From the NCBI RefSeq assembly GCF_000430825.1, contig NZ_AUMT01000014.1, positions 1-64,000 of the forward strand: DNA of 64,000 bases, read 5' to 3'. Positions 16,305-26,050 of this stretch are shown in pieces. Made by a program: the position numbers and the translations under genes. This stretch comes from Chryseobacterium daeguense DSM 19388. Lineage in GTDB: Bacteria > Bacteroidota > Bacteroidia > Flavobacteriales > Weeksellaceae. Position 1 is the first letter of the stretch; every line of letters begins with the position of its first letter. Below the pieces are notes generated by a model, which worked only from the letters and a program-made list of their open reading frames with translations, did no database searches and was not told the origin of the DNA.

Positions 16305-17684
16305 ATGGAAAGTAAAAAAGAATTCTTCTTAGAGTGCTACAAACTGGGAATCATCAAATTCGGAAGATTTACATTAAAAAGCGGCATTGAAAGTCCGTTT
16401 TATGTAGATTTAAGACCTTTGGCTTCAGACCCCAAAATTTTAAAAAATCTTGCTAATTATTTATTGGAAATGCTTCCGTTAGATAATTTTGATCTGATCT
16501 GCGGGGTTCCTTACGCTGCGCTTCCTATGGCAACAGCAATGTCTCTCGAAAGCTACATTCCATTAATTATTAAAAGAAAAGAGGCTAAAGAATACGGTAC
16601 AAAAAAAATGATCGAAGGAATCTACCAGAAAGGGCAAAACTGTCTTTTAGTAGAAGACGTAATCACTTCCGGTAAATCTTTGATAGAAACCATTGCAGAA
16701 ATTGAGCAGGAAGATCTTAAAGTAGCCGATATCGTAGTGGTTCTGGACAGAGAACAGGGCGGAAAACAGCTTCTCGAAAGCAAAGGATTCAGAGTACATA
16801 CACTTTTCAATATTTCGGAGGTTTGCGAAATTCTTCAGGAAAATGGAGAATTAACGGATGATGAAGTTAAAAGAATTCAGGATTTTTTACAGGGAAACCA
16901 TATTCAGTTTGAGGAAAAAACAAGATCTTCTTACGAACAAAAATTGGCTAATGCCCAACATTCCGTTTCTAAAAAATTATTGGAAACTGCTTTGACAAAG
17001 CAATCTAATCTTATAGCTTCTGCAGATGTTACTACCACTCAGGAATTATTAGATCTTGCAGAAAAAGTAGGGCCTCATGTCATTGCATTAAAAACGCATA
17101 TCGATATTATTTCTGATTTTGAATACGAAAAAACAATTACTCCACTAAAGGCTTTGGCTGCAAAACACAACTTCTTATTAATGGAAGACAGAAAATTTGC
17201 AGATATCGGGAATACACAGGAGCTTCAGTTTACAAGCGGTGTATTTAAAATCACTGACTGGGCAGATTTTGTAACATCACAGGTTATCGGCGGTTTCGAA
17301 TCGTTGGACTGCTTCAGAAATGTAGGTGTGGTAGCCATCATCGGAATGTCTTCCAAAGGCACTTTAACTACAAATAATTATAGAGAAGAAGCTTTAAAAG
17401 TGGCTTTATCTCACCCTAATGTAATAGGAGGAGTTTCCCAGAACCCGCTTCCTGAGGAAATGCTTCTTTTCACGCCGGGTGTAAATCTTGCAGATTCAGG
17501 AGACGGAAAAGGACAGCAATACAATACACCTGAACACGTTTTCAAAACACTTCATACAGATTTTATCATTGTAGGAAGAGGAATTTATAAAGCTGCAGAC
17601 CCTGAAACGGCTGCCTCTACATACAAAAACGAGGGCTGGAATGCTTACTTGAGTTCTTTGGAAAAAAAAGTAATTCAAAGTTAA
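16305..17684 (+). CDS. pyrF: Bifunctional UMP synthase (orotate phosphoribosyltransferase + OMP decarboxylase)
   Basis: The 459-aa protein fuses the last two steps of UMP synthesis. Residues 1-200 are orotate phosphoribosyltransferase, with the PRPP-binding loop CLLVEDVITSGKS (113-125). Residues about 212-455 are OMP decarboxylase, with LKTHIDII (Lys263) and EDRKFADIGNT, carrying the catalytic Asp295-Lys297-Asp300 array. The domain order is that of eukaryotic UMP synthase. The decarboxylase motif is also the eukaryotic form rather than the DxKxHDIPNT of most bacteria, and it continues with GVFKITDWADF as in animals and plants. It has its own promoter (16256-16285). Assignment is firm; the evolutionary origin is open. 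Confidence 0.96.
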   Translation: MESKKEFFLECYKLGIIKFGRFTLKSGIESPFYVDLRPLASDPKILKNLANYLLEMLPLDNFDLICGVPYAALPMATAMSLESYIPLIIKRKEAKEYGTKKMIEGIYQKGQNCLLVEDVITSGKSLIETIAEIEQEDLKVADIVVVLDREQGGKQLLESKGFRVHTLFNISEVCEILQENGELTDDEVKRIQDFLQGNHIQFEEKTRSSYEQKLANAQHSVSKKLLETALTKQSNLIASADVTTTQELLDLAEKVGPHVIALKTHIDIISDFEYEKTITPLKALAAKHNFLLMEDRKFADIGNTQELQFTSGVFKITDWADFVTSQVIGGFESLDCFRNVGVVAIIGMSSKGTLTTNNYREEALKVALSHPNVIGGVSQNPLPEEMLLFTPGVNLADSGDGKGQQYNTPEHVFKTLHTDFIIVGRGIYKAADPETAASTYKNEGWNAYLSSLEKKVIQS

Positions 17685-17717
17685 ATTAAAATCACATGAA
17701 GTATAAACAAAATAAGT

Positions 17718-17725
17718 TATATTTG
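17718..17725 (+). promoter_or_regulatory. -7 box of the M1-like/barrel gene
   Basis: TATATTTG, 18 nt before the TTG start at 17744. Confidence 0.5.
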
Positions 17726-17743
17726 GCACTTTATCACAGATAA

Positions 17744-20560
17744 TTGAAAAAGCTTAGTATCTATTTTATTTTGTTTTTGGGTGTTGTAGAAGTTTCTGCG
17801 CAGAAAGACAGCATTTATATTGAGGCCGGATTAGCTCCGGACAGAAAAACGCTGAACGTAAGTCAGGAAATGACGTATTACAACAATTCTGAAAAAGATC
17901 TCAGCACTATTAAGCTTCTAAACTGGGTCGCAGCCTACAACAGAAGAAATACTTCACTTGTTTACAGAAAACTGGAAGACAGGAATACCGATCTGCATTT
18001 TGCAAAAAAAGAAGAGCTTGGAAAGTTATTAAACTTACAGGTTAAAAGTTCGGATCAGGAAATCCCTGTCAGTAATATTTCTGATGAAAACTTTTTCCTC
18101 CCTTTACAACAGACCTTAAAGCCGGGAGAAAAGATTAAGCTTCAGCTGCAGTATCAGATTCAGCTTCCTGATAAAAAATTTACAGGATACGGAACTTCTG
18201 ATAAAAATATAGCTTTAAAATATTTCTTTATTGTTCCGGATCGTTTTGATCCGGACAATATTTCTAAAAGAAATTACCACGATATCGAAGAATCTGTAAG
18301 CTTCAATACATTCTGGACCGTCAATTTTGATCTCCCTGTCAATTATTTTATTGAAAGTAATTTACCTGAGATTCAGATGAATTCTTTTAAAGGTTATCTT
18401 GATTCGGATCCTGAATTTTTGATTTCTCAAAATGAATATCCATCCATCAGGATCAATACTTCCGAGGTTAATACTGAAATTAAGTTCGGGTATAATTTAT
18501 CTCCGGAAGAAAGACAGAATTTAGAGTTTTATCTTCCATTACATTTAAAATTTATTAAAGAAAGAACGGGTGTTATTCCGGAAACAATCTTTATATCTGA
18601 TAAATTCAGGCAAAAAGAAGATTTTTTCGGGAATAATGATATCTCATTCTGGAAATTCAGATTCAAATTATTTACCGAAGCAGAAAAAACCGACCTTGAT
18701 TATTTCGGGATTATTGCTAAAAAAGTGCTCGATCAAAGTATTATTACTGATAAACAGGATTATCACTGGTTTAAAAACGGTTTAAAATCTTATCTTGAAA
18801 TTCAATATTTAAAGAAGTTTTATCCGGAAACAAAACTATTGGGAACCCTACCCGAAACAAAAATTTTCGGGGTTAAGCCGCTGAAGCTTTTCCACGCTTC
18901 CAAGGTAAAGCTGATTGAGCGATACGGGCTTGCGTACCAATACATCATGTCTCAAAACCTGGATCAGAAAATTGATGAAAAATACGCTGTATTGAGTAAT
19001 TTCAATGATATGGCCATCAGCAGCTTCGAAACCGGAACATTATTTAATTATTCTGCCGATAAAATGGGTTATGAAAATTTCAATAGCCTTGTGCAGGATT
19101 TTATTGCAAAAAATAATGACAAGCAGGCAGATCCAAGGGATTTCATTAAAGAACTTGCAGAAAAAGATAAAAGAACAGATTATCTGGCCGATTTTTTAAA
19201 GCATAAAAACAGAGTCAATTTTAAGCTGAAGAGGTTTAAAAAAGAAGGCGATTCTTTAAATATCAAAATCAATAAAAATACTTTAGCCAATATTCCCGTA
19301 AAGCTTCAGGCTGAAACAAAAGATGGTGAGAAAAGAGAATATTGGGTGGACACCAATGAAAATGAAAAGACAAAAACATTTTCAATTCCGGCGTTAGATA
19401 TTAATAAAATTACATTAAATGATGATTATATCTTCCCGGAATCCAACTACAGAGATAATTTCCTGTATGCTAAAGGCTTTTTCTCAAACACAAAAAAAAT
19501 TAAATTAAAACTGATCAAAGACATTCCGAATCCGGAATTTAACGAAATCTACGTAAGCCCGAGAGTGCGCTTTAATAATACGTACGATAAATTTTTGATT
19601 GGAGTCAATTTAAAAAACCAGTCATTCTTTGACCAGAAATTTTTATATTCACTTACACCTACTTACAGTACAGGAACTGGAAAACTGACAGGTTCAGGAG
19701 CAGTCACCTACTCCATTTTGCCGCCTGAAAGCATCATCCGAAGCCTTACTTTTGGAGTATCTGGCTCGTATTTTCATTATGATTATGATCTTGCGTACAG
19801 AAAAGCTTCCGTTTATTCCAATTTAAATTTCAGGAAAAATCCAAGAAGCACCGTTGGCAGAAGCATCGGGGTTTCGTATAACTATTTTGAAAGAGATTTA
19901 AGCCCGGAAATGATCGCTAAGAATGATTATGACAAATATAATCTCTGGAGCATCGGTTACGGATACGTGGATAATCAGATGATTCACGAAAAAAGTCTCG
20001 GCGTAAGTACGCAATGGATGGAAGATTTCAATAAAGTAACAGCCGAAGGTTTCTACCGCTGGGAATTTGCACCAAGACAAAAGCTTAGTGTCCGTTTATT
20101 TGCAGGATATTTTATAAGAAACAAAACCCGGAATAATATTTTCAATTATGGAATCTCAAGGGTTTCAGATTATTCTTTTTCTTATAATCTTTTGGGGCAG
20201 AGTGCTACAAGCGGGATTTTGTCCCAGCAGTACATTCAGGCAGACGGAGGTTTCAAATCCTTTCTTCCGGGAACGGTCAATAAATGGATTACTTCTGTAA
20301 ATGTGGATACAAGCGTGTGGAAAATTTTCCATGTTTATGCGGATGCGGGAGTTTACCAGAATAAGAATCAGCCGGCTAAATTCATTTGGGACAGTGGCGT
20401 AAAAGTGCGTGTAATCCCGGATTTCCTGGAGATTTATTTTCCCATTCAGTCTTCCCTTGGCTTCGAGCCCGGCTTTAAAGATTATGCAAAACGAATCAGA
20501 TACACCCTGGTTCTTAATTTAAGTACGATTATTAATGCTGCAAGAAGAGGCTGGTATTAA
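17744..20560 (+). CDS. Degenerate M1-aminopeptidase-like protein fused to an outer-membrane beta-barrel
   Basis: The 938-aa protein starts at TTG, giving a signal peptide that ends VEVSAQ. Residues about 20-230 look like the beta-sandwich N domain of M1 metallopeptidases (NVSQEMTYYNNSEKDL). Residues about 250-500 resemble the M1 catalytic domain: YHWFKNGLKSYLE at 340-352 aligns with the usual WLNEGFATYLE. The zinc Glu is Asn345, and where HExxH should be (322-326) the protein reads GIIAK, so it should be inactive. From about residue 600 to the end there are alternating aromatic beta strands typical of an outer-membrane barrel, ending in Tyr. It is probably a surface receptor or assembly factor. 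The M1 similarity is my inference. Confidence 0.7.
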   Translation: MKKLSIYFILFLGVVEVSAQKDSIYIEAGLAPDRKTLNVSQEMTYYNNSEKDLSTIKLLNWVAAYNRRNTSLVYRKLEDRNTDLHFAKKEELGKLLNLQVKSSDQEIPVSNISDENFFLPLQQTLKPGEKIKLQLQYQIQLPDKKFTGYGTSDKNIALKYFFIVPDRFDPDNISKRNYHDIEESVSFNTFWTVNFDLPVNYFIESNLPEIQMNSFKGYLDSDPEFLISQNEYPSIRINTSEVNTEIKFGYNLSPEERQNLEFYLPLHLKFIKERTGVIPETIFISDKFRQKEDFFGNNDISFWKFRFKLFTEAEKTDLDYFGIIAKKVLDQSIITDKQDYHWFKNGLKSYLEIQYLKKFYPETKLLGTLPETKIFGVKPLKLFHASKVKLIERYGLAYQYIMSQNLDQKIDEKYAVLSNFNDMAISSFETGTLFNYSADKMGYENFNSLVQDFIAKNNDKQADPRDFIKELAEKDKRTDYLADFLKHKNRVNFKLKRFKKEGDSLNIKINKNTLANIPVKLQAETKDGEKREYWVDTNENEKTKTFSIPALDINKITLNDDYIFPESNYRDNFLYAKGFFSNTKKIKLKLIKDIPNPEFNEIYVSPRVRFNNTYDKFLIGVNLKNQSFFDQKFLYSLTPTYSTGTGKLTGSGAVTYSILPPESIIRSLTFGVSGSYFHYDYDLAYRKASVYSNLNFRKNPRSTVGRSIGVSYNYFERDLSPEMIAKNDYDKYNLWSIGYGYVDNQMIHEKSLGVSTQWMEDFNKVTAEGFYRWEFAPRQKLSVRLFAGYFIRNKTRNNIFNYGISRVSDYSFSYNLLGQSATSGILSQQYIQADGGFKSFLPGTVNKWITSVNVDTSVWKIFHVYADAGVYQNKNQPAKFIWDSGVKVRVIPDFLEIYFPIQSSLGFEPGFKDYAKRIRYTLVLNLSTIINAARRGWY

Positions 20561-20623
20561 AAAACAGCTGCACTTTACTTACAACTGCCTTTTAAACTTA
20601 TATGTAATTTTGGCTAGATTTCT

Positions 20624-21490
20624 TTAATCTTTTAAAATTTTCTGTGAAACAGGTTCATTATTTATGGTTCCTGTCACGATATAATTTCCTTTTGGTAAAT
20701 CTGCGACATCAAGCCTGTAAGCGGATTTTGTAGGAGCCTCTTTTACAACCTGTCCAAGCGTATCAAAGACTTTCACTTCTCTTACTTCGCCACCGAAGAC
20801 AATCTCGTTATCTTTCACAAAGGCATTTTCTATAAATCTGAATTTTGAATAATTAAAATCAACATCAGAAATAGCTAAAGTTCCGCCTGTGGAATTAATT
20901 GGATTAGCAACGCCTACTGTAAAATCCACTGTATTATCATTGGTATCACCGGAAACTCTTTTGATTGCAGTAGTTGTAGTAGGTGATGGAGCCGGTCCGC
21001 CGCCTTCATATTGAGTCGCGCTTGAGCCGTATCCTACAAAATCCAAGACATTCGTGCTGGTAGGCCCGGTAACCTGAACTGCATTATTTGCCAGTACAAT
21101 TTTCCCTGAAGTCACTGCAATCCCTATTCCTACAGATGGATTTGGGCTTCCGTCAAAATTAATGACCGTACTCGCAATAAAATCCGGTGTGGGAAGGTTA
21201 ACAGTTCCACCGCCGCCAGTTGCTTCCTGAATAAGATAAGATTGACCTGGATTCAGAGTGATATTCGGAAGTGTGTGATATTGGGTAAATGTTGCTGCGG
21301 CCGGAGCGTACTGTATAGTTGCACCTGAAAGGGATGCCGGGGCTGATCCAATGTTTTTCAAAACGATATAATCATTTTTCAATGTAGATCCGGAATTTCC
21401 GCCTCCACCGTAAATTTCATTGATAACAATCTGTGCATTGAGAAATGCAGTCATCGAAACGAATCCGACAAGAGTAAAAATCTTTTTCAT
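20624..21490 (-). CDS. Lamin-tail domain protein with T9SS sorting domain
   Basis: Start chosen at the ATG complementary to 21488-21490, giving the signal peptide MKKIFTLVGFVSMTAFLNAQ; 18 extra codons upstream do not fit. Residues about 20-185 resemble a lamin-tail domain (QIVINEIYGGGGNSGS, LNPGQSYLIQEA, VLDFVGYGSSA), common in secreted Bacteroidetes proteins and often attached to nucleases or phosphatases, none of which is present here. The last 70 residues are a type A sorting domain (KVFDTLGQVV ... GNYIVTG ... KILKD). It is therefore likely exported to the surface or medium by T9SS. Ligand unknown. Confidence 0.85.
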   Translation of the reverse strand: MKKIFTLVGFVSMTAFLNAQIVINEIYGGGGNSGSTLKNDYIVLKNIGSAPASLSGATIQYAPAAATFTQYHTLPNITLNPGQSYLIQEATGGGGTVNLPTPDFIASTVINFDGSPNPSVGIGIAVTSGKIVLANNAVQVTGPTSTNVLDFVGYGSSATQYEGGGPAPSPTTTTAIKRVSGDTNDNTVDFTVGVANPINSTGGTLAISDVDFNYSKFRFIENAFVKDNEIVFGGEVREVKVFDTLGQVVKEAPTKSAYRLDVADLPKGNYIVTGTINNEPVSQKILKD

Positions 21491-21652
21491 GATAATTAAT
21501 ATTTTGCGTGTGATACTTTTTAAAATGCAAAAAAGATACCACATGAAAAAATTATTATTAATAAATCATTGAATTTTACTTAATTATATTTACAAAAAAA
21601 GATTTTAACCGAAATACTTTAAACGATCTAAATAAACTATATTAATTTAAAT

Positions 21653-21683
21653 AAAAAACAGCTGCTCCAAATGAAGCAGCTGT
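21653..21683 (-). terminator. Terminator of the 257-aa T9SS protein gene
   Basis: Minus-strand ACAGCTGCT/AGCAGCTGT hairpin (21658-21683) followed by six Ts, 24 nt past the stop. Confidence 0.9.
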
Positions 21684-21706
21684 CTATAGATTGAAATCTT
21701 TTAAGA

Positions 21707-22480
21707 TTAGTCTTTAAGAATTTTTTGAGAAACCGGCTGATTATTAACAGTACCAGTTACAATATAATTTCCTTTTGCCAGCTCAGCAACGTTCACCGAT
21801 CCGTTTTCTTTTACAGAAGCAGTTTTTACCACCTGTCCGAACATATTGTAGATTTTCACATCTTTAGCTTCAGCTCCGAAAGTAATTTCTTCATTTTTTA
21901 CGAAAGTATTCTTTACGAAATTGTTTTTTGATTTTGATAAATCTGAAACAGCTAAGGTAGTACTTGCAGACACAACAATATCATCAATAAAGAATCTGTT
22001 GTTAGCCGCGGTACTTCCTTCAAAAGTAAGAGTTACAGCACCCGTAGCACCCGTAATGTTTACTGTATAAGATCCAAAAGCTCCTTTAGTTAAAGTTACA
22101 CTAGGTACACTCAATGTAGCTCCTGTTGCAGAAACATTCAATGTAGTAAGTTCATTTGCTCCATTCCAGGCACCAGCTCTGAACGTTAAAGTTCCGTTAC
22201 CTGTTAAATTAATAGTAGGTGTGGTTACAGTACCTTTTAATGAACTAGTTCCTACTTTAAGGCATTGGTTTCCTTTATAAACTTTAGCAAAAGTCCATGC
22301 ACCACCTGTTGTATAAGATGTACTTCCGTCTGTAAATCCAGAACCGGCAACACTTCCACTCCAGCTACCATCGTTACCACCTGTACCTGTTACATCATCA
22401 AATGTTGCACTAAAAACTGTTTGTGCAAAAAAACTTGAAGCCACCACTACAGTAGCAAATAGAGAATAAATTTTTTTCAT
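21707..22480 (-). CDS. Secreted protein with T9SS sorting domain, beta-sandwich passenger
   Basis: The 257-aa protein has a signal peptide (MKKIYSLFATVVVASSFFAQ). Residues about 22-175 look like a carbohydrate-binding type jelly roll (FSATFDDVTGTGGNDGSWSG, GNGTLTFRAGAW, NRFFIDDIVVSA). A C-terminal sorting domain closes it. The last stretch, GNYIVTGTVNNQPVSQKILK, is nearly identical to that of the neighbouring T9SS gene at 20624-21490, although the passengers differ. A -7 box TAATTTTG lies at 22515-22522. It is probably exported to the cell surface; substrate unknown. Confidence 0.85.
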   Translation of the reverse strand: MKKIYSLFATVVVASSFFAQTVFSATFDDVTGTGGNDGSWSGSVAGSGFTDGSTSYTTGGAWTFAKVYKGNQCLKVGTSSLKGTVTTPTINLTGNGTLTFRAGAWNGANELTTLNVSATGATLSVPSVTLTKGAFGSYTVNITGATGAVTLTFEGSTAANNRFFIDDIVVSASTTLAVSDLSKSKNNFVKNTFVKNEEITFGAEAKDVKIYNMFGQVVKTASVKENGSVNVAELAKGNYIVTGTVNNQPVSQKILKD

Positions 22481-22514
22481 GACTTAAAAATTTAATTATT
22501 AATAATTTACGACA

Positions 22515-22522
22515 CAAAATTA
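22515..22522 (-). promoter_or_regulatory. -7 box of the 257-aa T9SS protein gene
   Basis: Minus-strand TAATTTTG, with a second copy at 22534-22541 and a TTG 21 nt upstream of the first. Confidence 0.45.
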
Positions 22523-22630
22523 AAGCAAATTTTCAAAATTAGACAATAATTGAATTAATTTTTTGTTAATAATGCTAAAACCCTTCTTATTAACATTTTT
22601 TAATTATTTTTACCAATTATTTTAAGAGAC

Positions 22631-25600
22631 TTGCGAAATTATTTTCTTGTATTCGTGTTGGTTTTCATGGGCTTATTTTCGGGTAATGCTCAGATTTTCA
22701 CATGGAAAAATCCCAACCTTCCGCAGGATAGCATTCGTCAGGACAGCATCAAACAAGACAGTATTCTTGCCGCTAAATTTGAGCAGGATATTTTCGCAAA
22801 AGACACCCTTGATTTTGTAAAAACCAGCAACAGAATTATTGTAGATGAAGCCGTTCTTGCCAGAAATGATAAAAAAAGATTTTTAGGAGAATTAAATTCA
22901 AAAGGTTCCATTATTCGTGGGATTACTTTTGGTAATAATCAGGGGCAGTCTGTACAGAGTTCAATGGATTTGCAGATTTCCGGAAGGCTTTCAAAAGATG
23001 TTACCATTTTAGCCAGTATTTCAGATCATAATTTACCCATTCAGGCAGACGGATATACACAAACCCTTGAAGAGTTTGACAAAATCTACATGCAGCTTAA
23101 TATTAAGGATAAATCCATTTTAAGAGCCGGGCATCTGGATCTGGTAGAAGCTAAAAATTATTTCGCAAAATACCAGCGCCGAAGTATGGGGCTTCAGTTT
23201 CAGACAGAATTTGGAAAAGAAAATAAAACTTTTGTAGATGTCTCAATGGGCGTTGCTCGAAGTGAGTTCCACAGAATCCGTTTTCAGGGGGTGGAAGGCA
23301 ACCAGGGACCCTACCGACTGACAGGTAAAAACGGCGAGCAGTTCATTACATTGATTTCCGGCTCTGAACAGGTTTTTATTGATGGTATTTTAATGAAACG
23401 TGGAGAAAACCAGGATTATATTATTAATTATAATACCGGGGAAGTTACATTCACCAGTTTCCGACCGATTTTTCAGCAAAATTTCATCACGATATCATAT
23501 AATTATACCAATAGAAATTATTCAAGATATTTATTCACCGGTAAAGTGGAGCACAAAAGGGAAAAGCTGAGGCTCGGATTAAACTGGTTCATGGAAAATG
23601 ATAATAAAAATGCACCACTTTCCTTAAATCTTTCCTCAGAAGATCAACAGATTCTGGCTGAAGCCGGCAACAATCCGAATTTAATGTACGCCCCGTCCGG
23701 AGTGATAACGGATTATGATGTCAATAAAATCCTTTACCGTCTCGTTCAGGGCCCGAATGGAAATTATTATGAATTTTCAACGGATCAGACACAGACACTT
23801 TATACGGTTTCCTACACTTATTTCGGGGCTAATCTTGGAGATTATAAGATTACACAAACCACTAATAACGGTCGTGTTTTCGAATATGTAGGGCCAAACC
23901 AGGGAGATTACAGAGCGGTAAGAAAACTTCCTTCACCGGAGAAATCCCAAGTATATTCCTTAAATTCTGAATATCTTTTGAAAGATGGAAAAATCGGGGC
24001 AGATGTTTCTTTAAGCAATTATGATGTGAATTTGTTCTCTTCAAGAGATTCCAATCAAAATATTGGATACGCATGGAGGATTTTTGGTAACAAAACATTT
24101 ACAAAAAACAACTGGAAAGGTACCCCGAATTTTGAATATCAATACATCGACAGGCAGTTCCATATTCTGGACCGAATCAATGATGTGGAATTCTCAAGAG
24201 ATTTCAACCTTGCTCAGGAATTCAGTGGAAGAACACAAAACAGGTTTATTTTCAGTTTTTTAAATAAATGGAATAATAAATCAACCTTAAATTACAGGGT
24301 CAACTATCTTGATGAGCAGTATACCTACAAAGGAATTAAAAATGATCTGGATTTTGGCTGGATCAAAGGAAAATTTTTCACTAAAGGAGCTTTATCTTAT
24401 TTAAATACAAATGCTATTCTTCAGGATACGAAATTCATCCGTGGAGGCGTTTCTACGGAATATACCGGTAAAAAAGGAAGCTGGGCCGTTGGTGCCAGTA
24501 TGGAGCACAATGAGAAAAAATACAATGACACCCAATTAATGGATGTCACCAGCTTCAGCTGGAAAGAAGTTTTCGTTCAGAAGAAAATCGGCGACAGTAC
24601 AAGAACAAAACTACTTGCAAAAGTATACATGCGTGATAACGATTCCGTACGTGACAACAGGCTGCAAAGCATGAACAACATTCTCGGATTCATGGCGGAA
24701 AGCCAGATTATTAAAACTGAAAAAACCACTTTAAACGCCTTGCTTCACTACAGGAAATTCTTTTACCAGAATCAGGATATTGATGTTTCCAGAAACAATG
24801 ATTTTGTAGTCGGAAATATTTTGTATAACCAACAGCTTTTCAGGAACGGGATGCGCCTTCAGGCATTTTACGAGCTCGGAAACGGGCAGGAAGCACAAAG
24901 GGAATTCCAATATATCAAAGTGACAGACGGACAGGGTATTTACAAATGGACAGATTACAACGGAGACGGCATTCAGCAGCTTGATGAATTTGAAATTGCA
25001 GAATACTCGGATCTGGCGCAGTATATCAGGATTTATACGAATTCTGTACGATATATTCCATCCAATAAGAACAAAATTCAGCTTGCTTTATTTGTGAATC
25101 CTTCGATTGTATTTAATTCTGAAAATAAATTTTTAAAGCGCTGGAATTTCAATATTTCATTAAATTCTCAGAATTCCTTTTATAAAAAAGACAAAGTTTT
25201 GGTATTAAATCCATTTGAAAAAAATGAAGACCAGATTCTCAAAAACCAGAATATTTTAGCATCCGTACAGTTCAGTCCGACAGAAAAATCCGGCTGGAAC
25301 GGTAATTATCGTTTTATTTCAAATGATAATTTAATCAATGCTAATTTCAGTAATGAAGAGCGTCAGCAGACTTCCCATTTTTTAAATATCGGATATTGGT
25401 TTAATAAAGAATTCCGGGTGGATTGGGAAAACTCCGTTCATGATATTCAGAATTCATCGCAATTATTTGCCACCAGAGATTTCAGATTAAATAATTTTGA
25501 AACCAAACCAAAAGCTACCTATAAATTTACAGATGCAATCCAAGCTGAGCTTTCTTCGGCTTACCGTGAGAAGCAGAGAGTAGATGGTGAGGAACTTTTA

Positions 25601-25879
25601 AAGGCGTTTGACATTACGGGAACCATTCAGTGGGAACGTAAAAAAACCTCTATCAGAGGAAACTTCTCATTTATAAATAATGATTTTACAGGAAACAATT
25701 TCAGTATTGTCGGGAACCAGATGCTTGACGGCCTAAAACCCGGAAAAAATCAGGTTTGGAGCGTATTTATTCAGCAGGCTATTAATTCATTCCTTCAGCT
25801 CAACTTAAATTACGAAGGAAGAAATTCCGGAGACCGAACCATCCATATCGGAAGTATGCAGGTGAAAGCGAGCTTTTAG
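22631..25879 (+). CDS. Large outer-membrane beta-barrel protein of unknown function
   Basis: The 1082-aa protein starts at TTG with a signal peptide ending SGNAQ. Residues 31-45 hold three tandem QDSI repeats. A plug-like region around 90-300 includes GSIIRGITFGNNQG and DYIINYNTGEVTFTSFRPI, a motif seen in large Bacteroidetes surface proteins. The remainder is rich in alternating aromatic strands and ends in Phe, as outer-membrane barrels do. Residues about 772-786 read DYNGDGIQQLDEFE, a match to an EF-hand/dockerin calcium loop placed in what should be an extracellular loop. No TonB box or SusC signature is seen. Function is unknown. Confidence 0.75.
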   Translation: MRNYFLVFVLVFMGLFSGNAQIFTWKNPNLPQDSIRQDSIKQDSILAAKFEQDIFAKDTLDFVKTSNRIIVDEAVLARNDKKRFLGELNSKGSIIRGITFGNNQGQSVQSSMDLQISGRLSKDVTILASISDHNLPIQADGYTQTLEEFDKIYMQLNIKDKSILRAGHLDLVEAKNYFAKYQRRSMGLQFQTEFGKENKTFVDVSMGVARSEFHRIRFQGVEGNQGPYRLTGKNGEQFITLISGSEQVFIDGILMKRGENQDYIINYNTGEVTFTSFRPIFQQNFITISYNYTNRNYSRYLFTGKVEHKREKLRLGLNWFMENDNKNAPLSLNLSSEDQQILAEAGNNPNLMYAPSGVITDYDVNKILYRLVQGPNGNYYEFSTDQTQTLYTVSYTYFGANLGDYKITQTTNNGRVFEYVGPNQGDYRAVRKLPSPEKSQVYSLNSEYLLKDGKIGADVSLSNYDVNLFSSRDSNQNIGYAWRIFGNKTFTKNNWKGTPNFEYQYIDRQFHILDRINDVEFSRDFNLAQEFSGRTQNRFIFSFLNKWNNKSTLNYRVNYLDEQYTYKGIKNDLDFGWIKGKFFTKGALSYLNTNAILQDTKFIRGGVSTEYTGKKGSWAVGASMEHNEKKYNDTQLMDVTSFSWKEVFVQKKIGDSTRTKLLAKVYMRDNDSVRDNRLQSMNNILGFMAESQIIKTEKTTLNALLHYRKFFYQNQDIDVSRNNDFVVGNILYNQQLFRNGMRLQAFYELGNGQEAQREFQYIKVTDGQGIYKWTDYNGDGIQQLDEFEIAEYSDLAQYIRIYTNSVRYIPSNKNKIQLALFVNPSIVFNSENKFLKRWNFNISLNSQNSFYKKDKVLVLNPFEKNEDQILKNQNILASVQFSPTEKSGWNGNYRFISNDNLINANFSNEERQQTSHFLNIGYWFNKEFRVDWENSVHDIQNSSQLFATRDFRLNNFETKPKATYKFTDAIQAELSSAYREKQRVDGEELLKAFDITGTIQWERKKTSIRGNFSFINNDFTGNNFSIVGNQMLDGLKPGKNQVWSVFIQQAINSFLQLNLNYEGRNSGDRTIHIGSMQVKASF

Positions 25880-26038
25880 GGCTTCAGCGTTTGAAAGAGA
25901 GGGGGTTTTAAGATTTTAGAATTCCTTGAAACCCTTTGATCCCAACCCATTTACTCTAAACTCTATAACTTTCAACCCTCAATTTATTCCCCATTACATT
26001 AATAGATATTATCATATTTTTAAAAGTTTTAAATTTTG

Positions 26039-26046
26039 TAAATTTG
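26039..26046 (+). promoter_or_regulatory. -7 box of dusB
   Basis: TAAATTTG, 4 nt before the ATG, predicting a leaderless mRNA. Confidence 0.55.
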
Positions 26047-26050
26047 CACC

